DNA from: Spirochaetaceae bacterium
GTDB lineage: Bacteria > Spirochaetota > Spirochaetia > DSM-27196 > SLST01
DNA: 5,247 nucleotides
Assembly: GCA_007129695.1 (NCBI GenBank)
Contig: SKVA01000337.1
Coordinates: 1-5,247 of the forward strand
Direction of reading: 5' to 3'
A model generated the notes under the pieces. It ran no database searches. It was not told the DNA's origin and saw nothing but the letters and a program-made list of their open reading frames with translations. The position numbers were made by a program, and so were the translations under genes. Position 1 is the stretch's first letter, and each line of letters opens with the position of its first letter. This document shows, piece by piece, positions 1 to 5,247 of the stretch.

Positions 1-409
1 AATCGACTTCTTCCCGCTCAACGAGTACACCGACTGCCTGCCCGACTACTACACGCCGATTCTGATCGCGTCCGACGCAACGCTCGAGAATCACCCCGAC
101 CGGACGCGCCGGCTTCTGCGCGCGCTTGCGAACGCGCATGAGTACGTGATCGCCAGTCCGTCATCGGCTGCGCGGACGCTCGCGGCGGCCGTCCCCGAGC
201 TCGACGCCGGGGAGCTCGAGCGGAGCGTGCCGTGGCTCGCGCAGTACATGCGCGCCGATTCTGCCGGCGTTGAGGCCCCGGTGTGGGGGCATCAACGCGC
301 CGAAGTGTGGTCCGACTACGCCGACTGGATGCGGAGCGTCGGACTGCTCGACGCGGACGCCGGCATCGACGGCGCGTTCACGAACGCGTTTCTGCCCGCC
401 GCCGAATGA
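1..409 (+). CDS. ABC transporter substrate-binding protein, NMT1/THI5-like (C-terminal part)
   Basis: This is the 3' end of a gene whose start lies left of the window; codons begin at base 2 and 135 residues are visible before TGA at 407-409. The product would be the solute receptor of an ABC importer, outside the membrane (periplasmic or lipid-anchored). The visible part reads like the second lobe of NMT1/THI5 (ThiY/SsuA-like) proteins: a DYYTPILIASD strand-turn segment at visible residues 15-25, an Arg-rich helix that normally follows (HPDRTRRLLRAL), a W..YA.WM motif near the C terminus, and a TNAFLP ending common in the hydroxymethylpyrimidine-binding branch. The ATPase gene overlaps its stop codon, so the two are surely co-transcribed. 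A permease gene is expected outside the window. The ligand is inferred only: a thiamine pyrimidine precursor is the leading guess, riboflavin or another small heterocycle the alternative. Family confidence is high, substrate confidence low. Confidence 0.85.
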   Translation, partial: IDFFPLNEYTDCLPDYYTPILIASDATLENHPDRTRRLLRALANAHEYVIASPSSAARTLAAAVPELDAGELERSVPWLAQYMRADSAGVEAPVWGHQRAEVWSDYADWMRSVGLLDADAGIDGAFTNAFLPAAE

Positions 410-1236
410 GCCCTGATCCCGGCCGCGGGGGCGGCGCCCGTACCGGGCCTGCCACCGGCGGTCCGATCATCGAACTGACCGGCGTCTCGAAGTCGTTTCA
501 TACGAAGCGACTCGTCGTCCGTGCGCTCGACGACGTATCGCTCGCGGTCCGCCGCGGAGAGCTCGTCACGATCATCGGGCCGAGCGGGAGCGGCAAGAGC
601 ACCTTGTTCAACCTGATCGCGGGCCTCCTGACTCCCGACGACGGGACGATCCGTGTCGAATCGGCGGGGACGGCGACAACGGAGAGCACGGATGCAGAAC
701 GAGCGCCGGCGGTCAGCTACATGCCGCAGAAGGATCTGCTGCTGCCCTGGTTGCGGGTCATCGATAACGCGGGGCTTCCGCTCGAGCTGCAGGGCGTAGC
801 GCGCGCCGCCGCGCGCCGACGCGTCAGCGAACACCTTGAGGCGTTCGGAATCGACGGCTTCGAGATGATGTACCCGAACCGGCTCTCCGGCGGAATGAGA
901 CAGCGCGCTGCGCTGCTGCGGACGGTCATGGTCGGAAGCGACGTGCTGCTGCTCGACGAGCCGTTCGGCGCGCTTGACGCGTTGACCCGGCGCGAAATGC
1001 AGGACTGGCTGCTCGGGCTGCACGCGCGGCTCGGGCGCACGATCGTGTTCATCACGCACGACGTCGACGAAGCGGTCTACCTGGCCGACCGCGTGGTAGT
1101 CCTCAGCCGGCGTCCCGGCACCGTTGTGGACGAACTGGTCGTCCCGCTCGAACGGCCCCGATCGCAACGAATGGTCGAGCGCCCGGAGTTCGGGCACAGC
1201 GTGACCCGGCTCCTGGAGGCGATGGGTGAGCTGTAG
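406..1236 (+). CDS. ABC transporter ATP-binding protein (ThiZ/SsuB/TauB-like)
   Basis: Complete ATPase subunit of 276 residues, the usual length for this class; it sits on the cytoplasmic face of the membrane and powers import by its permease partner. All nucleotide-binding motifs are intact: Walker A GPSGSGKS at 58-65, Q-loop Gln108 in YMPQKDLLLPW, signature LSGGMRQR at 160-167, Walker B VLLLDE at 180-185, D-loop ALD at 189-191 and H-loop His218 in ITHD. The PQKDLLLPW form of the Q-loop is typical of the nitrate/sulfonate/taurine/HMP importer group. The frame is open further upstream to 283, but the ATG at 406 is chosen because it overlaps the upstream TGA as ATGA, giving translational coupling; no Shine-Dalgarno is visible before it. 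The first ~19 residues are Gly/Pro-rich and precede the first beta strand (IIELTGVSKSF). Its partner is the substrate-binding protein just upstream, which points to thiamine-precursor-type import. It ends 20 bases from the convergent lactonase gene. Confidence 0.93.
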   Translation: MSPDPGRGGGARTGPATGGPIIELTGVSKSFHTKRLVVRALDDVSLAVRRGELVTIIGPSGSGKSTLFNLIAGLLTPDDGTIRVESAGTATTESTDAERAPAVSYMPQKDLLLPWLRVIDNAGLPLELQGVARAAARRRVSEHLEAFGIDGFEMMYPNRLSGGMRQRAALLRTVMVGSDVLLLDEPFGALDALTRREMQDWLLGLHARLGRTIVFITHDVDEAVYLADRVVVLSRRPGTVVDELVVPLERPRSQRMVERPEFGHSVTRLLEAMGEL

Positions 1237-1256
1237 CGCCGCCTGCTTCAGACGCG

Positions 1257-2312
1257 TCAGGACGCTGGGTCGACCGCGGCGAACACCGCACAGCTCGGCT
1301 GTGTGAGGCTCAGGATGTGGCCGGTCGCAGCGAGCATCCCGCTGTCGTGATCGACTCGATACGATACGACGTTGTCCGACTGCTGGTTCGCGACCAGACA
1401 CCATACACCCGCGCTGTCGAGCGAGAAGTGCCTCGGCGACTGGCCGCCCGAACTCACGTGACCCTTGACGCTCATCGTCCCGTCGTCGCGGCGGCTGAAG
1501 ATAACGATCGAGTCGTGCCCACGGTTCGACGCGTAGACGAACCGGCCCGACGGGTGGAGCCAGATCTCCGCGGCGGTGCTTTCGCCGGACCACTCCGGCG
1601 GCAGCATCGGTTGCTCGTCGACCTGAGAAAGCGCGCCCGACTCGGTGTCGACCGAGTACGCGATCACGGTGTTCGACAGTTCGTTCACCAGGTAGGCCCA
1701 GCGCCCGTCGGGCGTGAACACGATGTGGCGCGGTCCCGATCCGGCCGGCGCGGCCACCGCACCTGCACGCTCGATGACACCACCGGCCAGCGCGTCGGCC
1801 GAGTAGTGAACCACTTCGTCGGTGCCCAGATCGCAGACGTAGAGGTAGCGGTAGTCGGGCGAAAACACGGTAGCGTGCGGATGCGGTTCGCGCTGCCGCT
1901 TCGGGTGGACGCTCGAGCCGGCATGGCGTCCGCAGCCGATGACCTCACCGGGCGTACCCGAGTCGTCGAGTCGAACCACACCGAACGTCTCTCCGCCGTA
2001 GTTCGCGACGGTGAGGATCCGTCGCGTCGCATCGACGGCCAGATGGCACGGCCCGGGAGCGCAGCTCTCCGCGGTCCCGATCGCAGACAGTGTCGCGTCG
2101 GACGCGATCCGGTACGCGGCGACGGTTCCCGGCGATCCCGAGTCGTAGCCCGACTCGACCGTCGCGTAGAGCGTCCGCAGGTCGGGTGACACCGACAGCC
2201 ACGAGCCGTTCTTCGGCGTCTGCGCGTCGGCAACCACCCGCATCGACCCGTCGGCGACGTCGAGCTCGCACACGCTGATCTTTGGACTGTACCCGCCAAC
2301 GTAGAACCTCAT
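1257..2312 (-). CDS. Lactonase family protein, 6-phosphogluconolactonase-type beta-propeller
   Basis: A 351-residue protein matching the 7-bladed beta-propeller lactonase family (the E. coli Pgl/YbhE fold, usually about 330-390 aa). The family hydrolyses sugar lactones such as 6-phosphogluconolactone, although many members are uncharacterised. Blade repeats are plain: N-terminal MRFYVGGYS; HPHATVFSPDYRYLYVCDLG at 144-163; GPRHIVFTPDGRWAYLVNEL at 193-212; AEIWLHPSGRFVYASNRG at 248-265; SPRHFSLDSAG at 292-302; and a closing PSCAVF at 339-344. No signal peptide is seen, so it should be cytoplasmic. The frame is open upstream to 2408, but the ATG at 2312 fits the family N terminus and has an AAGGGG ribosome site at 2323-2318, inside the end of the GH130 gene. 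Only 2 bases separate the two genes, so they form one operon. A role in opening an oxidised sugar lactone in the same pathway is inferred; the exact substrate is unknown. Confidence 0.9.
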   Translation of the reverse strand: MRFYVGGYSPKISVCELDVADGSMRVVADAQTPKNGSWLSVSPDLRTLYATVESGYDSGSPGTVAAYRIASDATLSAIGTAESCAPGPCHLAVDATRRILTVANYGGETFGVVRLDDSGTPGEVIGCGRHAGSSVHPKRQREPHPHATVFSPDYRYLYVCDLGTDEVVHYSADALAGGVIERAGAVAAPAGSGPRHIVFTPDGRWAYLVNELSNTVIAYSVDTESGALSQVDEQPMLPPEWSGESTAAEIWLHPSGRFVYASNRGHDSIVIFSRRDDGTMSVKGHVSSGGQSPRHFSLDSAGVWCLVANQQSDNVVSYRVDHDSGMLAATGHILSLTQPSCAVFAAVDPAS

Positions 2313-2314
2313 CT

Positions 2315-3388
2315 TCACCCCTTCACCGGCACGAGCCGGTCGAGTATCCGCGCGATCGGCGCGGTCGCGAGCGCAATCGCGGTGTCGCAGACGCCGTAGT
2401 AGATCCACAGCTCATCGCCTACGATAACGTTCCCGGTCGGGAAGATCACGTTCGGGATGTAGAGCCCGTGCTTCTCGTAGTACTCGGTCGGCTCCATAAT
2501 GAAGTCGACGGTTCGCGCGATCACGCGCCGCGGATCGTCGGCGTCCAGGAGGAGCGCGCCGACGCGGTAGCAGACGTGGTTCGCCGCGGGACCGGTCGCT
2601 GTCCGTACCCACGGAATCTGGCGGACGTACTCGACCCCGTGGTAGAGCGTGAGCCATCCTTCGGGAATGCGGACCGGCGGGGTCGATCCCCCGATCCGCC
2701 CGCCCTCCCACGGCTGTTCTGCGCGTGCAAGAAGCGTCGGCGTATCCCAATCCTCAAGATCGGGGCTCGACGTGATCCAGATCGACGGCCCGTCGCACCC
2801 ATAATCGGGGCCGACCCACTCGTGCGGACGCCGGAGCATCCAGTACCGACCATCGATCCGCTCGGGAAAGAGGATCACGTCGCGGTCGTCCAGATCGACC
2901 GGCGTGAGCCACCGCTCGTGCTTCCACGCGCGGCCGTCGGCGCTCACCGCGAGTCCGGTCCGTGTGCGGTTCGCGGCGCTGTTGCCGTCGAACGCGTCGT
3001 ACTGCGCCTCCCAGCTCTCCGGAACGCTCACGCCGGTCGGCGAGCTGTTCCACGCGAACGGCCGGAACGCGTACGTCATCAGGTAGCGGTCGTCGATCCT
3101 CACAACGCGCGGGTCCTGTACCGAGCCGTCGCTGCTGCCCGCCATCTCGGGCGTGAAGACCGGGTCGCTACCAACCTGCGTGAAGTGGACGCCGTCGTCG
3201 CTTTCGAGCATACCGATGTAGCAGTGAAACGGTCGCAGCTGACCGGCGGTCCGCTCGTAGAGCAGAAACCGCCCGTCAGGGTCGCGGATCACCCCCGGGT
3301 TGAACGTGACCGCGAGGCGCCAGTCGAAAGAACCCGGCCATACGATCGGGTTTTCGGGGTGTCGCGTGAAGACCTGTGGAGTGCTCAC
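2315..3388 (-). CDS. GH130-family beta-mannoside phosphorylase or mannosidase
   Basis: A 357-residue 5-bladed beta-propeller enzyme of glycoside hydrolase family 130, the usual length. Characterised members phosphorolyse beta-1,4-mannosyl links (giving mannose 1-phosphate) or hydrolyse beta-1,2-mannosides. Family landmarks appear in order: RHPENPIVWPG at 9-19; QDPRVVRIDDRYLMTY at 91-106, holding the presumed catalytic acid Asp92; RTGLAVSADGRAW at 143-155; DVILFPERIDGRYWMLRRP at 170-188; RIGGSTPPVRIPEGWLTLYHG at 231-251; and YYGVCDTAIALA at 330-341. No signal peptide is seen, so it is probably cytoplasmic, acting on imported oligosaccharide. Two positions differ from the phosphorylases I know: QDPR in place of EDPR, and RRP in place of HRP near Arg186, which bears on phosphate use. 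The start is GTG at 3388; a TAG lies 4 codons upstream in frame, no ribosome site is seen, and a -10-like box ends 6 bases before the GTG. First gene of an operon with the lactonase. Confidence 0.9.
   Translation of the reverse strand: MSTPQVFTRHPENPIVWPGSFDWRLAVTFNPGVIRDPDGRFLLYERTAGQLRPFHCYIGMLESDDGVHFTQVGSDPVFTPEMAGSSDGSVQDPRVVRIDDRYLMTYAFRPFAWNSSPTGVSVPESWEAQYDAFDGNSAANRTRTGLAVSADGRAWKHERWLTPVDLDDRDVILFPERIDGRYWMLRRPHEWVGPDYGCDGPSIWITSSPDLEDWDTPTLLARAEQPWEGGRIGGSTPPVRIPEGWLTLYHGVEYVRQIPWVRTATGPAANHVCYRVGALLLDADDPRRVIARTVDFIMEPTEYYEKHGLYIPNVIFPTGNVIVGDELWIYYGVCDTAIALATAPIARILDRLVPVKG
2318..2323 (-). promoter_or_regulatory. Ribosome binding site of the lactonase gene, inside the GH130 3' end
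   Basis: On the minus strand AAGGGG lies 5 bases before the ATG at 2312 and overlaps the last codons of the GH130 gene. It supports the 2312 start over in-frame starts further upstream and suggests coupled translation of the two genes. Confidence 0.7.
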
Positions 3389-3394
3389 CGGGGT

Positions 3395-3424
3395 ATTCTA
3401 AACCCATAGACCGGGGCGTGCAAA
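3395..3424 (-). promoter_or_regulatory. Candidate promoter of the GH130-lactonase operon (leaderless)
   Basis: Read on the minus strand, TTTGCA (3424-3419) and TAGAAT (3400-3395) are separated by 18 bases. They match the sigma-70 consensus at 4 of 6 and 5 of 6 positions. Six bases (ACCCCG) separate the -10 box from the GTG at 3388, so transcription would start at or next to the first codon. This explains the missing ribosome site. Prediction by eye only. Confidence 0.5.
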
Positions 3425-3430
3425 CCAAAG

Positions 3431-3449
3431 CGTACGCGTTCCGCGTACG
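3431..3449. repeat. Perfect inverted repeat, candidate operator between divergent genes
   Basis: CGTACGCG at 3431-3438 and its exact reverse complement CGCGTACG at 3442-3449 flank a 3-base TTC centre. Each arm also contains the self-complementary CGTACG, so the site may equally be two small palindromes with centres 13 bases apart. It lies just upstream of the minus-strand -35 box and over the expected -35 region of the plus-strand promoter, where a repressor or activator would sit. There is no T-run, so a terminator is unlikely. Confidence 0.55.
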
Positions 3450-3461
3450 GCGCAATAGCGG

Positions 3462-3467
3462 TATACT
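3462..3467 (+). promoter_or_regulatory. Candidate -10 box for the PhyH-family gene
   Basis: TATACT matches the -10 consensus at 5 of 6 positions and would start transcription near 3474, leaving a leader of about 63 bases before the ATG. The -35 region 16-18 bases upstream is poor and falls inside the inverted repeat at 3431-3449, as expected for a promoter that depends on a regulator. It could be chance in a short intergenic region. Confidence 0.4.
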
Positions 3468-3472
3468 CGAAC

Positions 3473-3482
3473 CAGGCGCCTG
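3473..3482. repeat. 10-bp perfect palindrome at the predicted plus-strand start site
   Basis: CAGGCGCCTG is its own reverse complement and coincides with the predicted transcription start of the dioxygenase gene. It is a possible second binding site for a regulator. Short GC-rich palindromes do arise by chance in DNA of this composition, so the support is weak. Confidence 0.3.
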
Positions 3483-3526
3483 CACCGGAATCTACCGTTG
3501 AGCGCGGGCGTCGAGGCAGGCCAATG

Positions 3527-3532
3527 AGGAGG
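3527..3532 (+). promoter_or_regulatory. Ribosome binding site of the PhyH-family gene
   Basis: AGGAGG, a near-perfect Shine-Dalgarno sequence, is followed after 4 bases by the ATG at 3537; a further GGAG lies within that gap. It fixes the start and rules out the out-of-frame ATG at 3524. Confidence 0.85.
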
Positions 3533-3536
3533 AGCC

Positions 3537-4421
3537 ATGGAAGCACTGACGCACGATCAGATCGAGCATTTTACCCGGTACGGCTTCGTGCACATCCCGC
3601 GCGCGATCGATGCCGCGTTCTGCCGCGAACAGACCGCACTCGCGTGGAAACGCCTCGGCTACCGGCCGGACGACCCGGACACCTGGGCAGAGCCCAAGAT
3701 CCATATGCCGACGATGAATAGCTGGCCGGTCCGCGACATCGCGCCGCGCGCGTGGGCAGCGATGGTCGACCTTGCAGGCGGCGAGGACCGGATCGCGAAT
3801 CCCGAGACCGCGAGCTGGGGTGACGGGTTCATACTCAACCTGTCGTTCGGCGCCGACGAACCGTGGAGCCCGCCGAGCGCAACGCATCAGGGGTGGCACA
3901 AGGACGGGGACTTCTTCTACCACTTCCTGGACAGCCCCGAGCAGGGCCTGTTGTGCGCGGTCTACTGGAGCGACATCGCGCACCAGGGCGGTGGGACCTA
4001 CGTGATCGCCGACAGCGTGCCGGTTGTGGCGCGGTTCCTGAACGACAACCGCGAAGGCATCCACCCGAACGACCCGCGCTGGCGCGATCTGCCTTCGCAG
4101 TGCAGCGACTTCCGGGAGATCACGGCCGAAACCGGCGACGTCTTCCTCCTCCACCCGTTCATGCTCCACGCGTCGTCGCAGAACATGCTCGGCGTGCCGC
4201 GCTTCATGACCAATCCGTGCCTGAAGCTGTCGCAACCGATGCGGTTCGATCGCGAAGACCCGGCGGAGTTCTCTCCAATCGAACTCGCGGTGCTTCGTGG
4301 GCTCGGCGTCGACAGGCTCCACTTCACACTCGAGGGTGAGAGGCGCGAAAACGTTCCCGAGCGCGTCCGTCGACAGCGCGAGATGCTCGAAAAGGAGAAG
4401 GCCCGCCTCGCGGGGGCGTAG
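3537..4421 (+). CDS. Phytanoyl-CoA dioxygenase (PhyH) family protein
   Basis: A 294-residue non-heme Fe(II)/2-oxoglutarate-dependent oxygenase, close to the usual family length. Such enzymes hydroxylate an unreactive carbon of a small molecule while turning 2-oxoglutarate into succinate and CO2. The N terminus (LTHDQIEHFTRYGFVHIPRAI, 4-24) is the classic PhyH opening. The metal triad is visible: His121 and Asp123 in WHKDGD, and the distal His211 in HASSQN. Arg222 in PRF is the likely 2-oxoglutarate anchor. His206 is also close but fits the family pattern less well. The C-terminal ~30 residues (from about 265) are highly charged and probably helical. No signal peptide or membrane segment, so cytoplasmic. 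It is transcribed away from the GH130-lactonase operon, which suggests shared control and a role in changing a sugar or an attached small molecule. Bacterial PhyH proteins vary widely in substrate, and phytanoyl-CoA itself is not implied. Confidence 0.9.
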   Translation: MEALTHDQIEHFTRYGFVHIPRAIDAAFCREQTALAWKRLGYRPDDPDTWAEPKIHMPTMNSWPVRDIAPRAWAAMVDLAGGEDRIANPETASWGDGFILNLSFGADEPWSPPSATHQGWHKDGDFFYHFLDSPEQGLLCAVYWSDIAHQGGGTYVIADSVPVVARFLNDNREGIHPNDPRWRDLPSQCSDFREITAETGDVFLLHPFMLHASSQNMLGVPRFMTNPCLKLSQPMRFDREDPAEFSPIELAVLRGLGVDRLHFTLEGERRENVPERVRRQREMLEKEKARLAGA

Positions 4422-4444
4422 TCGCACGCCGACGCGTCCGTGAG

Positions 4445-5247
4445 CTACTCGGCCGGAACGAGCACGTGGACGCCCCACGGTGACGGCGGTAACGCGATCG
4501 TGACCGCGTCGCCGGTCCCCGGAGCGGTCGCCGCGCCCGCGACGAAGGTGGTGTCTGCGATCAGGTCACGCAGCCCGTGCTCGGCCGCGCGCGCCCACTC
4601 TGCGGTGAATTGAAGCGTCACTGCGCGGCGCGGTTCCTCATTGATCACGAAGAGGACCGCAACCGCTCCCGCGCTGCCCCATCGCAGATGGACGAGCGGC
4701 TCATCGGGCTTGGCCTCGACGACGCTCACGGGGGCACTCACGCCCGTCGACGCGACCACGTCGCAGACGAAGCGCTCGAAGTCGGCCGCGGCCGCCGCGT
4801 AGCGTTCGTCACCGCACCGCTGACCGGCGTAGTACGCCTCTGCACAGTAGAGCCCGAGCGCGATCACGCGGCCGGCCCCCACGGCTACCGACTCCGACAG
4901 CGCACCCGTGTCGAACGGCGTACTCCACTGAGCGGCGGGGAGGAAGTAGGTCGGCGCGGGGACCGACCCGCCGGTCCCCGACTCCGCAGCGGCCAGGTCG
5001 ATCGAGACCGGAACGATGTCGGCCGGAAGCGGTCGCCTGCCCTGCTCCACGATGCCCACCCGGACCTCAACCATCCGCGCGGTATTCTCCTCGTCGACCA
5101 GGTAGACTCCCTGCCGCCCGTCCCGCCGGACCAGGGCCGTGGAGGGCACCAGCAGGGCATCCTCGGCCCGGTCCAGTTCCAGCTGCACCCGGACGAACAT
5201 TCCCGGCTTCATCAGGCCCTCGGGATTGGTCATTTCCAGCTCGACCC
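4445..5247 (-). CDS. Open frame joining an RND adaptor fragment to a beta-galactosidase-like C terminus (5' partial)
   Basis: The frame is open to the right edge and ends at TAG 4447-4445, 23 bases from the convergent dioxygenase gene. Residues below are counted from the ATG at 5233. From about residue 67 onward the protein resembles the C-terminal part of GH42/GH35-like beta-galactosidases: VGAGRVIALGLYCAEAYY (about 118-135) is like the trimerisation (glutamine-amidotransferase-like) domain, followed by a beta-sandwich segment with LVHLRWGS and VAVLFVINEE and the closing LPPSPWGVHVLVP. The catalytic barrel is absent. Residues 1-66, plus four in-frame residues (VELE) before the ATG, instead match an RND/HlyD membrane-fusion protein. 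No natural protein with this order is known to me, and codon use changes at the joint, so the frame is probably an assembly chimera. The glycosidase assignment is moderate; another sugar-active enzyme with the same C-terminal domains is possible. Because the adaptor match begins before 5233, that ATG is not a true start. Confidence 0.6.
   Translation of the reverse strand, partial: VELEMTNPEGLMKPGMFVRVQLELDRAEDALLVPSTALVRRDGRQGVYLVDEENTARMVEVRVGIVEQGRRPLPADIVPVSIDLAAAESGTGGSVPAPTYFLPAAQWSTPFDTGALSESVAVGAGRVIALGLYCAEAYYAGQRCGDERYAAAAADFERFVCDVVASTGVSAPVSVVEAKPDEPLVHLRWGSAGAVAVLFVINEEPRRAVTLQFTAEWARAAEHGLRDLIADTTFVAGAATAPGTGDAVTIALPPSPWGVHVLVPAE
5036..5247 (-). other. RND efflux periplasmic adaptor (membrane-fusion protein) fragment
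   Basis: This segment encodes a run typical of the membrane-proximal beta-barrel of RND adaptors (AcrA/MexA type): NPEGLMKPGMFVRVQLELD, then ALLVPSTALVRRDGRQGVYLVD and a VEVRVGI strand. In family members the chain continues into a phrase like 'V.I.SGL..GD.VV'. Here it breaks off after VEQGR and a different protein begins. Seven of the eight arginine codons are CGG and one is AGG, whereas the rest of the frame mostly uses CGC. The adaptor identity is well supported; whether it belongs next to its neighbours is doubtful. Confidence 0.7.

Noticed and set aside
1287..1305. Hairpin CACAGC-TCG-GCTGTG about 50 bases after the ATPase stop, as a possible terminator
   Set aside because: It has a 6-bp stem plus a weak extension, no following T-run, and lies within the lactonase coding sequence, where the bases are explained by the protein.
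316..1593. Long open frame on the minus strand across the ABC ATPase gene
   Set aside because: It is antisense to an ATPase with every motif intact, is very Arg-rich and shows no domain; long antisense frames are expected in GC-rich DNA.
2313..2408. N-terminal extension of the lactonase from an upstream ATG at 2408
   Set aside because: The extra 32 residues are Arg/Asp-rich shadow of the GH130 C terminus, whereas the ATG at 2312 fits the family N terminus and has its own ribosome site.
2282..3409. Long open frame on the plus strand across the GH130 gene (and a similar one at 1317-2189 over the lactonase)
   Set aside because: Both are antisense to clearly recognisable enzymes, have skewed Arg/Val/Pro composition and carry no family motif.
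3431..3449. Reading the inverted repeat as an intrinsic terminator
   Set aside because: It is followed by GC-rich sequence on the plus strand and only CTTTGG on the minus strand, and it lies upstream of both genes; an operator fits better, though an attenuator for a longer minus-strand transcript cannot be excluded.
4422..4444. Possible bidirectional terminator between the convergent dioxygenase and right-end frame
   Set aside because: The 23 bases contain no stem of useful length and no T-run on either strand.
3492..4478. Long open frame on the minus strand across the PhyH-family gene
   Set aside because: Antisense to a protein with a full metal-binding triad and a strong ribosome site; the minus-strand product has no recognisable domain and runs through the end of the neighbouring gene.

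Overview
This window looks like ordinary bacterial chromosome from a GC-rich organism. Genes are densely packed, two junctions are translationally coupled, and codons favour G or C in the third position. The gene mix (a phytanoyl-CoA dioxygenase-family oxygenase, a GH130 glycoside enzyme and a beta-propeller lactonase) is common in high-GC environmental lineages known mainly from metagenomes, such as Poribacteria- or Planctomycetes-like groups and some sponge or marine Spirochaetes. The sequence alone does not let me assign a phylum. No rRNA, tRNA, CRISPR array, insertion sequence or phage gene is visible.

Layout. Positions 1-1236 (+ strand) hold the 3' end of an ABC importer operon: the C-terminal 135 residues of an NMT1/THI5-like substrate-binding protein, then a complete ATPase whose ATG overlaps the preceding TGA. 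This is the ThiY/ThiZ type of importer, used for pyrimidine precursors of thiamine or similar small molecules. Positions 3388-1257 (- strand) form a two-gene operon: a GH130-family enzyme of beta-mannoside metabolism, then, 2 bases later, a 7-bladed beta-propeller lactonase of the 6-phosphogluconolactonase type. Positions 3537-4421 (+ strand) encode a PhyH-family Fe(II)/2-oxoglutarate dioxygenase, transcribed divergently from GH130. The 148-base region between them has a plausible promoter in each direction, an 8-bp-arm inverted repeat (3431-3449) and a 10-bp palindrome (3473-3482). Positions 5247-4445 (- strand) form one open frame running off the right edge. Its C-terminal two-thirds looks like the end of a beta-galactosidase-type glycoside hydrolase. 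Its first ~70 residues are a piece of an RND/HlyD-type efflux adaptor with clearly different codon use.

How the genes may work together. The GH130 enzyme, the lactonase, the divergent dioxygenase and the glycosidase fragment suggest a small carbohydrate-use island with shared control in the 3389-3536 region. The ABC importer ends convergently against the lactonase and need not belong to that system. The adaptor/glycosidase joint near 5036 is best treated as a probable assembly chimera, or less likely a recombination scar, until reads confirm it. I see no strong case for a wholly new system. The most interesting points are the divergent control region with a predicted leaderless GTG start, the unusual GH130 active-site variants, and the right-end chimeric frame.
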